A DNA stretch of 55,161 bases from NCBI GenBank assembly GCA_030612365.1, contig JAUWOA010000004.1:1-55161 (forward strand). The letters are read 5' to 3'. Positions 16,577 to 25,702 of this stretch are shown in pieces. A model generated the notes under the pieces. The model was not told the DNA's origin and ran no database searches. It saw only the letters and a list, made by a program, of their open reading frames with translations. Numbering within the stretch: position 1 is the first letter of the stretch; every line of letters begins with the position of its first letter. A program made the translations under genes and the position numbers. This DNA comes from Candidatus Thorarchaeota archaeon. GTDB lineage: Archaea; Asgardarchaeota; Thorarchaeia; Thorarchaeales; Thorarchaeaceae.

Positions 16577-17046
16577 TGTGAACCACCCTCTGACTTCTTT
16601 GCCTTTCTGTCCTCTCGGTCAATGCTGTCTAGTAGCCGCTTCAACGATCGCTGTGTCGTCCGGCCGTGTACTACATCGTCAAGAACTACGGCGGGTGCAA
16701 GCGCGCAACAGCCAACACACGCAACTCTTTCCAGACTGTATCTCCCATCAGAAGTTGTGTCTCCGGGCTTGATACCCAGCTTTTCGCTTGTCGCAGCTAG
16801 CAGGCGGTCACCACCCTGAACATGACAAGCTGTACCAAGACAGATTCTTAGGTGATGTTTGCCAGGTGGGGTGAATCTGAAGTTATTGTAGAAACTAGCT
16901 ACGCCATAGATTTCTTGCTCGCTGAGGTGAAGTTTGTCAGCCAACCAAGTGATAGCTTCGCGCGGTATATACCCGAGGCGTTCTTGGATTTCCTGAAGAG
17001 AGGGAATGACCTGTTCAGCCAAGTCCGCACGAGAAAGGTCCTGCAT
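16573..17046 (-). CDS. NuoE/HydC-like thioredoxin-fold 2Fe-2S subunit
   Basis: 157 aa. An N-terminal helical bundle (LGYIPREAITWLADKL, VASFYNNF) is followed by a thioredoxin-like 2Fe-2S domain with CLGTACHVQGG (first Cys pair, about 82-87) and CVGCCALAP (second pair, about 123-127). ATG 17046 is chosen because it gives the usual family length; the frame is open further to a TTG at 17103. It is the first gene of a five-gene minus-strand operon in which every junction overlaps. Partner of the NuoF-like subunit in transferring electrons from NADH. Confidence 0.88.
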   Translation of the reverse strand: MQDLSRADLAEQVIPSLQEIQERLGYIPREAITWLADKLHLSEQEIYGVASFYNNFRFTPPGKHHLRICLGTACHVQGGDRLLAATSEKLGIKPGDTTSDGRYSLERVACVGCCALAPAVVLDDVVHGRTTQRSLKRLLDSIDREDRKAKKSEGGSQ

Positions 17047-17120
17047 GTTTTTGGCCTCGTCGGAAGGGAAGTTAAAAGTTGTTTGGAATGACAACTCCCG
17101 CAAGAAGGCTAGCGGCCGGC

Positions 17121-17801
17121 CTAAACACGTATTTCGCAGAAGATACTGGATTCATCAACTTCATCTATTGTTGCTGTGACGCCAATCCCGGACACCAACT
17201 CGGAGAAGTCTTCACGACGGAGAGTTGTGGCTTGAAACCCGTCCTTGCAAACAATGCTACCATTTCCTGTTTTTTCCAAGTCTATCGCTCCGATGAAACC
17301 CTCTGAGGCTTGGAGGTGAAACCACTCGAGTCGGTGCTCCCAGAAGCTATCGGAGTAGCTAGAGAACAGGCATGTTCCGCCCTCTCGTGTGACACGTAGA
17401 CTTTCGATGAGGAGATTCTCCTGATTGATCCTAAACGCAGATATCCCATTCTGGATGCAGATCACAACATCGAAACATCCGTCAATAAACCCAAGATTGA
17501 CAGCATTCATCTGAGCAAGATCCAGATTTGAATGATCCCGAAGGTTCTTCTTCGCTTGATCAAGACTCGCCTTCGATGTATCGATCCCTACAACCTTTCG
17601 GGTCTTTCCTAGCAGTCCTCCAAGAACTCGACCGTAGCCGCATCCTAGTTCCAGCACAGTATCTGAAGGCTTGATTTTCGCTAGAACGTGTTCTATCTCT
17701 GCTTGCAGGTATCGAGCGACTCTTGGAGGCGCAATCTCGTAGCATCTCCGGAGCCTTTCTGCTGAAAGGGAATCTGAGTAGTATTGACTCAATAGAATCA
17801 T
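17121..17801 (-). CDS. Class I SAM-dependent methyltransferase
   Basis: 226 aa. Motif I is VLELGCGYGRVLGGL (about residues 49-63), and motif II is VVGIDTSKASLDQA (acidic Asp binding the ribose, about 71). FDVVICIQNGISAF (about 110-123) is the post-I/IV region. The middle is typical of Methyltransf_11/25 small-molecule enzymes; the substrate cannot be told. It lies 74 nt upstream of the NuoE-like gene on the same strand and diverges from the NAD(P)HX repair gene at 17904, with about 100 nt between them for both promoters. Confidence 0.82.
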   Translation of the reverse strand: MILLSQYYSDSLSAERLRRCYEIAPPRVARYLQAEIEHVLAKIKPSDTVLELGCGYGRVLGGLLGKTRKVVGIDTSKASLDQAKKNLRDHSNLDLAQMNAVNLGFIDGCFDVVICIQNGISAFRINQENLLIESLRVTREGGTCLFSSYSDSFWEHRLEWFHLQASEGFIGAIDLEKTGNGSIVCKDGFQATTLRREDFSELVSGIGVTATIDEVDESSIFCEIRV

Positions 17802-17903
17802 AGTGCCAATAATGAAGCTATGTCATGAATGTTATCCCTCTTGCCTTGAAGCGGGTATGATTGAAATAGCAGGATTCCTCCAGTTGCAGCGTCGTGATTC
17901 CTT

Positions 17904-19424
17904 ATGCAGGATACACCTATCGACACAACTGAGATGCGCATTCTTGAGCTGAACACGCAATATCTGGGCGTAAGCCTTGGCATGTTGATGCAGGGCGCTG
18001 GGCGCGAAGTCGCTCGAACTATCATCCAGAAAGAGAAGGTGAAGAGGAAGCGCATTGCCATTCTTTGTGGCCCGGGAGGGAACGGGGGCGATGGCATGGT
18101 GGCGGCTCGGCATCTCCACGAGGCTGGGGCACATGTTGCAGTTGCTTATGTTGGCGCAGAACAGACAATTTCGAGCACTGATACTCTGTTCAACTGGGAA
18201 ATCCTGAAGAATCTGCACAGCATTGAGAGAACCGTCCTCAAGACTGAATCTTCGCTAAAGCGTTGGACCCCCCTTCAGGATTCGGACATCGTTGTTGATG
18301 CAATCCTTGGTTTTGGAGTTAAGAGCAAACTGAGAGAGCCAATCCTTGCTGCAGTGAAGTCATTCAACAAATCTAGCTCAATCAAGTATGCCATAGATGT
18401 TCCCACAGGCATTGATGCAGATACCGGCGAAATCCATGGGGCTGCTGTCAAAGCCGACTACACTATTACCTTGCATGCGCCGAAGCCAGGTCTTCTTAAA
18501 GCCAAAGATTACGTGGGCAGACTCTACATCGTGCCGATTGGAATCCCTCGTGAAGCGGAATGCATCTGTGGTCCGGGTGACGTGTGGCTGTTCAATCGAC
18601 CTCGCGCTGCAGGCGCTCATAAGGGTGACTTTGGTAGAATACTCGTCGTGGGGGGAAGCGACTTCTATTCAGGTGCTCCTGCCTTAGCGGGACTTGCAGC
18701 CCTGCGAACTGGTGCGGATCTTGTAAGCGTCTTGGCTCCTGAATCAGTGGTTACGGCAATCCGGTCCTACAGTCCCAATCTGATGGTTAGCAGTATGGGT
18801 ACAAGAATTCTCATGCGCGAATCGGCTGCAGCTGTGCTTGATGCAGCACAAGATGCGGATGTCCTCGCTCTAGGCCCGGGGCTTGGCCTTGACAAGGAAA
18901 CTGGGGCCGCTGTAATCTCCATCGTGGCGGAGCTGGCAGCCATAGGGAAACCCATGGTGATTGACGCTGACGGAATCAAGAGTCTATCCTCATCGGGCGT
19001 GAAATTTGACCCAGCGAGAAGCATCTTGACACCCCATTGGGGCGAATTGGAAGTTCTTTTGGGTGAGGATCTGGGCGATTCCACCAGTCTGGAAAACCAA
19101 ATTCAACATTCCATCAAAGCTGCATTAGAGTTCAACACTGTGATTCTGCTTAAGGGTCCGGTCGACGTAGTAGTCCATCCCGATGGCCGATACAAATTGA
19201 ATCGTACTGGTGTTCCAGCCATGACCGTGGGCGGAACAGGAGATGTGCTAACTGGCATTGCGGCAGCTCTATTGGCTCGTGGACATTCAGCCTTTCATGC
19301 GGCTTCAGCGGCGGCCTACATCTCTGGTTCGGCCGGCGAGAAGGCGTATAGCGAGCTTGGAAATCATATCACTGCAACTGACTGCATAGCTAACATCCCT
19401 TGTGCCATGGATGAATACGACTAA
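17904..19424 (+). CDS. nnr: Bifunctional NAD(P)H-hydrate epimerase / ADP-dependent dehydratase
   Basis: 506 aa. The N-terminal YjeF_N epimerase domain has CGPGGNGGDGMVAARHL (about residues 54-70). The C-terminal ribokinase-like dehydratase domain has GAHKGDFGRILVVGGS (about 238-253), the TPHWGE motif (about 375) and GGTGDVLTGIAAALLARG (about 445-462). The enzyme repairs hydrated NADH and NADPH formed spontaneously or by heat. Length and domain order match the fused bacterial and archaeal Nnr. ATG 17904 is used; an in-frame ATG at 17934 is an alternative. It converges on the next gene with a 4-nt overlap of the two stops. Confidence 0.94.
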   Translation: MQDTPIDTTEMRILELNTQYLGVSLGMLMQGAGREVARTIIQKEKVKRKRIAILCGPGGNGGDGMVAARHLHEAGAHVAVAYVGAEQTISSTDTLFNWEILKNLHSIERTVLKTESSLKRWTPLQDSDIVVDAILGFGVKSKLREPILAAVKSFNKSSSIKYAIDVPTGIDADTGEIHGAAVKADYTITLHAPKPGLLKAKDYVGRLYIVPIGIPREAECICGPGDVWLFNRPRAAGAHKGDFGRILVVGGSDFYSGAPALAGLAALRTGADLVSVLAPESVVTAIRSYSPNLMVSSMGTRILMRESAAAVLDAAQDADVLALGPGLGLDKETGAAVISIVAELAAIGKPMVIDADGIKSLSSSGVKFDPARSILTPHWGELEVLLGEDLGDSTSLENQIQHSIKAALEFNTVILLKGPVDVVVHPDGRYKLNRTGVPAMTVGGTGDVLTGIAAALLARGHSAFHAASAAAYISGSAGEKAYSELGNHITATDCIANIPCAMDEYD

Positions 19425-20419
19425 GTGATCAAGGGCATCGCGTTCAGGTACTCTCGCGCTAACGCGATATTCTGTTTGTTCACGGGTACCCACACAACTC
19501 CAACATCCGGTTGGCCGTATAGCATGACTGAACCTTCTGGAGCCAAGAGAACTGCTGGGAATCCCATCAAATCCTCTTCTCCTTCCACGAAAATCAACGA
19601 CTTTGCACTATCATGAATTGCGGTATTCATTACTGACCAAGCTTCGGGAAAAATCATGGCGGCAGGATTGTAGATGCGATACTCAATCTCACCCGAGAAG
19701 CTGCCCTCAAATACACCTCGCTTTGTTATGCCATCCACTACACAGACATCTGGTGTGAAACCTTTCGCGATGAGAGATGCACTGGTCACATCGCCTACCG
19801 CAATCACCAGTTCAGGCTCCTCTTCTTGAATCCGAGCAACGATCCTCTGTTCAGGATTGCTCTCCTTTGTATCGTATACTTCGCCCTTCGGTGTCTGCAA
19901 TCCAGCTCGATGCTTGTCAGGAAGGCGTCTGGGAGGTTCTGATGTTTTCCTAAGCGGACGGCCCTGACGATCTACTTCTCCAAGCCTTATCCTAGCGGAG
20001 GACATCTTATCCCCATCTTGCGCTTGGACTGGCTTTAAAGGCTCCATTCTATCTGAAAAAGCAAGCCGTTCCCTACGCATATCGAGACCTTTAGCTTCTA
20101 TTTCCACGCAGCAAGGCCCCTCGAATATCATAAACGTGGTTGGTCCCACTATCGAGATCAAGTCCTCATACGTCGAGATAACTTCAATACGTATCGTATC
20201 TTCCAGTTGAATTGATCTCAGATATGCTCGAAGGTTCTCTACCCGGAGACTCTCGGGTTGAATCAGATTATCAAGTTCCAGTCCTTTCTCGACGAGCTCT
20301 CCACATGTCACTGCGGCCACTGGTTCTGGCATATCTGATAGTCTGTCGATTAGCACATGATGTCCAACATGTAGCCTATCGAACAAGTTGAGAGCCCAAG
20401 TACCGGCCATGCGACTCAC
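19421..20419 (-). CDS. Fused phosphopantetheine adenylyltransferase and GTP-dependent dephospho-CoA kinase
   Basis: 332 aa from GTG 20419 (ATG 20410 is an alternative). The N-terminal half is an archaeal nucleotidyltransferase: FDRLHVGHHVLI with the HxGH signature (about residues 13-24) and MSSARIRLGEVDRQG (about 139-153). The C-terminal part from about 185 is the DUF359 family: VGDVTSASLIAKG and VVDGITKRG (about 215-245). DUF359 is the archaeal GTP-dependent dephospho-CoA kinase. The protein would catalyse the last two steps of coenzyme A synthesis, a convergent counterpart of eukaryotic CoA synthase, which uses an unrelated kinase. Both domains keep their signature residues. Confidence 0.9.
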   Translation of the reverse strand: MSRMAGTWALNLFDRLHVGHHVLIDRLSDMPEPVAAVTCGELVEKGLELDNLIQPESLRVENLRAYLRSIQLEDTIRIEVISTYEDLISIVGPTTFMIFEGPCCVEIEAKGLDMRRERLAFSDRMEPLKPVQAQDGDKMSSARIRLGEVDRQGRPLRKTSEPPRRLPDKHRAGLQTPKGEVYDTKESNPEQRIVARIQEEEPELVIAVGDVTSASLIAKGFTPDVCVVDGITKRGVFEGSFSGEIEYRIYNPAAMIFPEAWSVMNTAIHDSAKSLIFVEGEEDLMGFPAVLLAPEGSVMLYGQPDVGVVWVPVNKQNIALAREYLNAMPLIT

Positions 20420-20478
20420 GTTTCGACACCTTTGCTTGAACTTTAATATGTGTGCATCCTATCTTTGCGTAGTCAAAT

Positions 20479-21186
20479 ATGAGCAGGGCATACACGATGA
20501 GGATACTTGCAGTTGCAGATGTTCATAGTCCGCGGTTTCTTGATGAATTCATAACGAGCCTAGATAATCAATCTACACCTGACCTATTCCTAATGGCAGG
20601 GGACATGATAAACAGAGGAGCCGCCAATGAGTTTCCTCGGATTCTCGATGTGATAGAGGACAAAATTGGATGTGGCTTTCCTATTATTTCGTGTTTTGGG
20701 AACGAAGAATACTCTGAGATTAGAAGAGACTTGATTTCACAGCTACGTGACAGGATCACTTTCCTAGATGAGAAGTCAACAACGCTCGAAGTTGATGGAA
20801 CTATTTTGGGCATCGTGGGCACGCAAGGGTCTCTCGACAAACCCACGGACTGGCAGAGAATAAACGTACCCAATGTGAAGCGAGTTTTTGAGCGGAGAGC
20901 CGAACGCGCGGAAGCGCTCCTCAGGAAGACCTTGCCAAGCGTTGATTACACGATTCTGCTAATGCACTATAGTCCCTGCACTGAAACATGCGTAGGCGAA
21001 GGCAATCGGTCTTTTGCCTGGCTCGGAAGCAGAAAGTTCTACACACTCATCTCAAATTTGCAGCCTGACTTTGTGATTCACGGTCACGTGCATAATTCAA
21101 CAACACACAATGCATCCATTGGAACGACCGTTGTGCGAAATGTAGCTCTTCCAGCAGTCGGTTCCATTACTCAACTACAGCTATAG
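20479..21186 (+). CDS. Calcineurin-like metallophosphoesterase
   Basis: 235 aa. The metal-binding signature is complete: DVH (about residues 13-15), GDM (about 40-42), GNE (about 74-76), LMHYSP (about 160) and GHVH (about 200-203). The E in GNE replaces the usual H/D variants of the family. An N-terminal start at ATG 20479 gives six residues before the alternative MRILAVADVH start at 20497. An AT-rich TTTAATATG near 20440 fits a TATA box. It diverges from the CoA synthesis gene. The substrate (nucleotide, phosphoprotein or phosphodiester) cannot be told. Confidence 0.85.
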   Translation: MSRAYTMRILAVADVHSPRFLDEFITSLDNQSTPDLFLMAGDMINRGAANEFPRILDVIEDKIGCGFPIISCFGNEEYSEIRRDLISQLRDRITFLDEKSTTLEVDGTILGIVGTQGSLDKPTDWQRINVPNVKRVFERRAERAEALLRKTLPSVDYTILLMHYSPCTETCVGEGNRSFAWLGSRKFYTLISNLQPDFVIHGHVHNSTTHNASIGTTVVRNVALPAVGSITQLQL

Positions 21187-21196
21187 ATGCAGCCGC

Positions 21197-21619
21197 TCAC
21201 TCGTGGCCAGTAACTTTCATCGTTGGCTCGAACTTGTAACCGTAGACGATTATCCCGCTTTCTCCGTATTCGGTGATTTTTCTAAAGCAAGACCGGACAC
21301 GCATGTCGATATGAACGTCTTCGATGTCGCAATTTACAATCTGAGCTGTGAGCCTAGCTCCTTCATCTAATTCCACCTGCGCAACAATATATGGGATCTG
21401 TCTCTTGAACGTGTCAGGTGCTTGTCTTACAATAGCAAAAGTGTGTATTTTGCCTAGCCCTTTGAATGTATACTTCTCAAGTTGTCCTTTTCTGCGGCAC
21501 TGGGGGCACACTACACGCGGGGGGAAGTAGTAGGTGTCACAGGTTGTGCAATGGTCTCCCTGAATCGTGTAGATTGCTTTTATCTTACGCCACAATTGTG
21601 CTACGCCTTTCTCTGCCAT
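21197..21619 (-). CDS. DUF35 zinc-ribbon/OB-fold acyl-CoA-binding protein
   Basis: 140 aa. A rubredoxin-like zinc ribbon (CTTCDTYYFPPRVVCPQC, about residues 24-41) is followed by an OB-fold (TFKGLGKIHTFAIV, RLTAQIVNCD). In archaea DUF35 proteins bridge acetoacetyl-CoA thiolase and HMG-CoA synthase in one complex that channels acetoacetyl-CoA. Its place as the third gene after HMG-CoA synthase and thiolase, 7 nt from the thiolase stop, matches that established arrangement. Confidence 0.92.
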   Translation of the reverse strand: MAEKGVAQLWRKIKAIYTIQGDHCTTCDTYYFPPRVVCPQCRRKGQLEKYTFKGLGKIHTFAIVRQAPDTFKRQIPYIVAQVELDEGARLTAQIVNCDIEDVHIDMRVRSCFRKITEYGESGIIVYGYKFEPTMKVTGHE

Positions 21620-21625
21620 CTCGGA

Positions 21626-22786
21626 TCATCTCCCTAGTACATGTACTATCGATGTAGCACCTGTTCCTCCAATATTGACAGACATCGCTTTCTCAACGCC
21701 ATCCACTTGCCGCTTTTCTGCATCACCCCTAAGCTGTAGTGCTAGCTCGACTATCTGAGCAACGCCGGTAGCCCCGATGGGGTGACCTCTTGCTTTGAGG
21801 CCTCCTGATGCATTGACGGGGGATTTGCCGTCGATTTCTGTCAGGCCTTCCTCTATGGCTTTGCCTCCCTCTCCCTTTTTCACAATCCCTATGTCCTCAG
21901 TTATTATTATCTCGCTGATTGTGAAGCTGTCGTGGAGTTCGAAAACATCAATATCTTTGATTGCTAGTCCCGCTACCTTCAGAGCGTTTCTTGATGAACT
22001 GACGACTGCGTTCATGCTGCAGATGTCAGCTCGGTCGTGCAGTGCGAGAGTATCGCTGGCTTGGCTAGATGCCTCTATGTACACTGGTGTGTCAGTAAAC
22101 TCCTTCGCTCTTTCTGCAGAACACATGACCAATCCTGCCGCACCATCACTAATCGGTGACGAATGAAGGACACGAATGGGGTCCGCCAGCAGTCCCGATT
22201 TCATGACTACTTCAAGTGGAACCGGTTTCTGGAATTGAGCCCAAGGATTGTGTACTGCATTCTTGTGGTTCTTGACGGTCACCAAACTCATCTGTTCTTC
22301 AGTGGTGCCGTACTCCATCATGTGACGCCTTGCCATGAACGCGTAAAGCGCAGGAAAGGTTGCGCCGAACATGCCCTCCCATTCCCAGTCAGAAGCTACA
22401 CTGATAGTATCCATTGCCATAGACTGATTGACATCACTCATCTTCTCAGTGCCAAGCACAAGCATAATGTCGTGTTCGCCAGACAGAATTGCCATGTACG
22501 CTTGACGTACTGCCGCTCCCCCACTGGCACATGCGGCTTCAACACTGTATGCAGGAAGGTCACCAAGACCTCCCCAGTCCGCTGCCTGTGCACCCAAATG
22601 CTCCTGTCCGGTGAATCGTCCAGCACTCATGTTGCCGATGATCAGGCCGTCTATATCTTTTCCTTTCACTTGAGCATCGAATATGGCGTACATTCCCGCT
22701 TCAAGCGATATCTCAGCCAAGCTCTTGTTCCAAAGCTCTCCGAACTTGCTCATCCCTACTCCAATAATTGCAACTCTCTTGCTCAT
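21626..22786 (-). CDS. Acetyl-CoA C-acetyltransferase (thiolase)
   Basis: 386 aa from ATG 22786, with GAGGTGG 5 nt upstream; the frame stays open to 22915 inside the previous gene, but MSKRVAIIGVGMSKFG is the family N-terminus. The nucleophile region is YSVEAACASGGAAVRQA (Cys near residue 88), and the C-terminal catalytic motifs are NASGGLKARGHPIGATG (His near 338) and the final GGTGAT. It condenses two acetyl-CoA to acetoacetyl-CoA for the mevalonate pathway. It starts just after the HMG-CoA synthase stop and is followed by DUF35. Confidence 0.93.
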   Translation of the reverse strand: MSKRVAIIGVGMSKFGELWNKSLAEISLEAGMYAIFDAQVKGKDIDGLIIGNMSAGRFTGQEHLGAQAADWGGLGDLPAYSVEAACASGGAAVRQAYMAILSGEHDIMLVLGTEKMSDVNQSMAMDTISVASDWEWEGMFGATFPALYAFMARRHMMEYGTTEEQMSLVTVKNHKNAVHNPWAQFQKPVPLEVVMKSGLLADPIRVLHSSPISDGAAGLVMCSAERAKEFTDTPVYIEASSQASDTLALHDRADICSMNAVVSSSRNALKVAGLAIKDIDVFELHDSFTISEIIITEDIGIVKKGEGGKAIEEGLTEIDGKSPVNASGGLKARGHPIGATGVAQIVELALQLRGDAEKRQVDGVEKAMSVNIGGTGATSIVHVLGR

Positions 22787-22796
22787 TGTTTCCACC

Positions 22797-23840
22797 TCAT
22801 CCGAGAGCCTTGAGCTTCCTCCTGTACTTAGCGTAAGTCGCGTAATTGACATACGTCTTCCTTTCAATGTAGTCTTGAACTGTGGGTACTTCTCCGCGAC
22901 GTTCGACAATCTCATCTTCTACGCGTATAACAAATGAGTCACTCCCTGCCCCTGAACCATAAGCGACCATGAATATCTTTGAACCTGGACCTGCTACATC
23001 GAGCACATTGGCCAAACCCATCATTGCAGAGCCGGAGTATGTATTTCCAATCTGACGTACTACTAGGCTGTCTTCAAGCTTCTCTTTGGGCACACCAAGC
23101 TGCCTGCCCATAGCTACTGGGAATTTTCCATTGGGGGAATGAAAGACAAAGTAATCATAATCATCCACAGTTGTGTTCGTTTTCTTGAGAAGTGCCCGCG
23201 CCCCCTCTCCGACGTGACGGAAATATGCTGGTTCACCTGTGAATCGTGCACCATGACTCGGGAATGTTTGTCCTTCTCTGCGCCAAAAATCTGGAGTGTC
23301 TGTCGTGAACGAGCTTGTATGCTCAATGGTGGCAATCACTTTCTTGTTGCCAACGAGTATCGCAACGCCTCCTGCAGCGGCAGAATATTCCAGGGCGTCA
23401 CCTGGGCGTCCTTGGGCTGTGTCCGAGCCTATGGCCAGACCGATTTTTATCATTTTGGACTTGACTAGCCCCATGCATACTTGTATTGCTGCTGTTCCCG
23501 CCTTGCATGCAAACTCGAGATCTGCACAGGTCATGTGTGGGGAACATCCTATTGCCTCGGCTACCATGGTTCCGGTTGGCTTGACGGCGTAGGGGTGTGA
23601 CTCGGAACCGACGTAGATTGCGCCGATGTTTATTGGGTCAATCTGTGCACGTTTGACAGCATTTCTTGCTGCTTCGACGCTTATGGTTGCAACATCTTCG
23701 TCAGGTCCTGGAACTGACTTCTCGAAGACGCCAAGGCCCTTGGCCAGTTTTTCTCCGTCTTCGCCCCAGACAGCCGCGATCTTCTCTGTCTTAATTCTGT
23801 ATCTAGGGATGTACACACCATAACCGATAATGCCTACCAT
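22797..23840 (-). CDS. Hydroxymethylglutaryl-CoA synthase (archaeal type)
   Basis: 347 aa. [15 protein letters not shown] at the N-terminus, [16 protein letters not shown] with the nucleophilic Cys (about residue 111), FHSPNGKFP with the catalytic His (about 233), and [15 protein letters not shown] near 270 are the archaeal HMG-CoA synthase landmarks. It makes HMG-CoA from acetoacetyl-CoA and acetyl-CoA for isoprenoid lipids. First gene of the operon with thiolase and DUF35. RBS GAGGAGAG lies 6 nt before ATG 23840; the nearest good TATA box is about 175 nt upstream, implying a long leader. Confidence 0.95.
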   Translation of the reverse strand: MVGIIGYGVYIPRYRIKTEKIAAVWGEDGEKLAKGLGVFEKSVPGPDEDVATISVEAARNAVKRAQIDPINIGAIYVGSESHPYAVKPTGTMVAEAIGCSPHMTCADLEFACKAGTAAIQVCMGLVKSKMIKIGLAIGSDTAQGRPGDALEYSAAAGGVAILVGNKKVIATIEHTSSFTTDTPDFWRREGQTFPSHGARFTGEPAYFRHVGEGARALLKKTNTTVDDYDYFVFHSPNGKFPVAMGRQLGVPKEKLEDSLVVRQIGNTYSGSAMMGLANVLDVAGPGSKIFMVAYGSGAGSDSFVIRVEDEIVERRGEVPTVQDYIERKTYVNYATYAKYRRKLKALG

Positions 23841-24022
23841 TCGTTTCTCTCCTCGCTTGATTCGGTGAATGTCGAATCATTGAACGGCACTCTTCGATGG
23901 GTCCGCTTAGGGCCTCTTATCAAGGTTGTCGTCTGGTTTCTTGCTCTCGACGGCTTCCGCCGAAGGCTAGTCCAGTCTTGTTGTGTCACCGACTAGTTTG
24001 TGAGATTGCATGCACTATATAT
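23841..24022 (-). promoter_or_regulatory. TATA box and long leader of the HMG-CoA synthase operon
   Basis: On the minus strand ATATATAG at 24015-24022 is the best TATA box, about 175 nt from the start codon. Directly upstream of the RBS is a hairpin, GATTCG (23873-23878 arm) with CGAATC (23859-23864 arm) and an 8-nt loop. Most archaeal leaders are short, so a leader of about 150 nt suggests a post-transcriptional control element or a small RNA; neither is proven. Confidence 0.4.
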
Positions 24023-24063
24023 CCCTAGCGACTGAGCAAGCGAAGCCCTGCGTGTCCTGAAGG

Positions 24064-25575
24064 TTATCCAGTAGTTAAGGAATTCAATTTCACATCGAAA
24101 TTGTAACTATGCGTAACATCGTTTCGAATCGGCATCTCAAGTTGTTTCCCGATGTAATTCAAGACATCTTGCACTCTCAGGCCCAATTGCCTCTTGGTTA
24201 GATCTCGACATTCTGGTACATGTTCACTAATGGCTTTACTCAACATCCTTGCTGCCCCAGAGCTGTACTGAGTAGCTTTCTTCGGGGCTTGAGCCAACTC
24301 CATGGGTAGGCCCAATTCAATGGCTAGCTCTCGGAAGATGACCTTGCGTTCAGGGGTTTTGCCCACTGCAATCTTTCGGTTGGCTGGGATGCTAAGTGCC
24401 AGTCTCACGAACTCATGGTCAAAATACGGGAACCATGCATCAACACCGCAAAATGAGATTACTCGTTCGTCACGTTCGATATTGGTTTCATGAGTGATTG
24501 AAACCTCTTTCCTCAGTTGGACTTCGAGAGCTTCTTCGCCTCTATTCTCGTAGAGTCTAACATGTTTTGCATACCCCGCAAACAATTCATCAGGCCCCTG
24601 CCCTGAAATCACAAGTGGTATCCCCTGTCGCCTAGCTTCCCTTGCTGCAATGAAGAACGGGAGTGCAATCTCTATATCCATCCTGCGCGTGCATTCAGTA
24701 GCATAGATAACTTCAGGCAATAGATTCCACACCATCTTGTCGCTCATTGGCACCTCAATGACATCAAGAGCCAGCAAGTCTGCGGCGTGCTGAACGACAG
24801 ATGCGTCACGCGAACCTTTTGCATGTGTACTAATCAGCACAGTGTTCGTGCAATGCTTGCTCGCCAGCAATCCAGCGAGAGAGCTGTCAACGCCACCTGA
24901 GAAGAGCACAGCACACTTCGCACAATCTTCGAGCCTGGAAAATGAGCTGAGCAATGTTTGCTTCAATGACTGAATCAACTGCTCCTGAGGGATTCCTCTG
25001 ACAACGAGGGTTTCATCCATTGATAGACTCTCCTCAAGCGTGATGGTTCCTGTCCATGATACCCTCAATTCATATCCAGGATGTAAGGAATGCACATTGC
25101 TAGCACCCCCGGCCCAAAGATTCCTCTTGTCAGTGGCGAGCAGAACGGAGCCATCCACTCTGCCGTAATGAAATGGTCTGGTTCCATCAATGGATCTGAG
25201 AACCTTCAATCCTCCCGCGCCTATGACTACTACGATTGAGTTGAATATGCGCGGTAGAGAATCCTTGTCAGGGGTCCTACTCTCAAGCAAATCTCGAATA
25301 CCCGTCTTTGGAGTGGCAGTATCAACCATGGTTAACGAATCTGTCTGCAGGTCAATCAGGTCTTTGATTTTCCCGTGCGTGAAAAGTGACAGCATCATAT
25401 GGGGGCTCTGAGGGATTTCAGCTTCAGAAGACACAACCCTAATGCCTGCTTCCGTGCTCATGACCATAAAACGTTCTTCTCTGCCTCTGTGGCTGGCAGA
25501 TTCGGCCATCAGGTTAAGAATGCGCAGGCTATTTTCCGATGAAATGCTCCCTACTACGCTCGCAATGCCTGCCAT
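24064..25575 (-). CDS. Asparagine-synthetase-like protein with inactivated glutaminase domain
   Basis: 503 aa from ATG 25575 (GTG 25584 would add three residues). The C-terminal synthetase domain has the pyrophosphate loop LFSGGVDSSLAG (about residues 222-233) and SGQGPDELFAGYAKH (about 325-340), as in AsnB. The N-terminal class II glutaminase domain starts MAGI: the catalytic Cys2 of MCGI is Ala, and the HRGPD-like motif reads HRGRE. Glutamine hydrolysis is therefore not expected, so it may use free ammonia or act on another substrate. Stands about 220 nt downstream of the mevalonate operon promoter and follows the AbrB-ACT-like regulator on the same strand. Confidence 0.82.
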   Translation of the reverse strand: MAGIASVVGSISSENSLRILNLMAESASHRGREERFMVMSTEAGIRVVSSEAEIPQSPHMMLSLFTHGKIKDLIDLQTDSLTMVDTATPKTGIRDLLESRTPDKDSLPRIFNSIVVVIGAGGLKVLRSIDGTRPFHYGRVDGSVLLATDKRNLWAGGASNVHSLHPGYELRVSWTGTITLEESLSMDETLVVRGIPQEQLIQSLKQTLLSSFSRLEDCAKCAVLFSGGVDSSLAGLLASKHCTNTVLISTHAKGSRDASVVQHAADLLALDVIEVPMSDKMVWNLLPEVIYATECTRRMDIEIALPFFIAAREARRQGIPLVISGQGPDELFAGYAKHVRLYENRGEEALEVQLRKEVSITHETNIERDERVISFCGVDAWFPYFDHEFVRLALSIPANRKIAVGKTPERKVIFRELAIELGLPMELAQAPKKATQYSSGAARMLSKAISEHVPECRDLTKRQLGLRVQDVLNYIGKQLEMPIRNDVTHSYNFDVKLNSLTTG

Positions 25576-25702
25576 CCTAATCACAGCTCTCTCAAGTTAT
25601 CCCTTCACATATCACGCAGTTTGAATAATCCGCGAATTTGAGCTGGAGGAACGTTGAACTTGGAACCTGATGCAGAGTCTATCGGAGCAGTACGATGATA
25701 AC

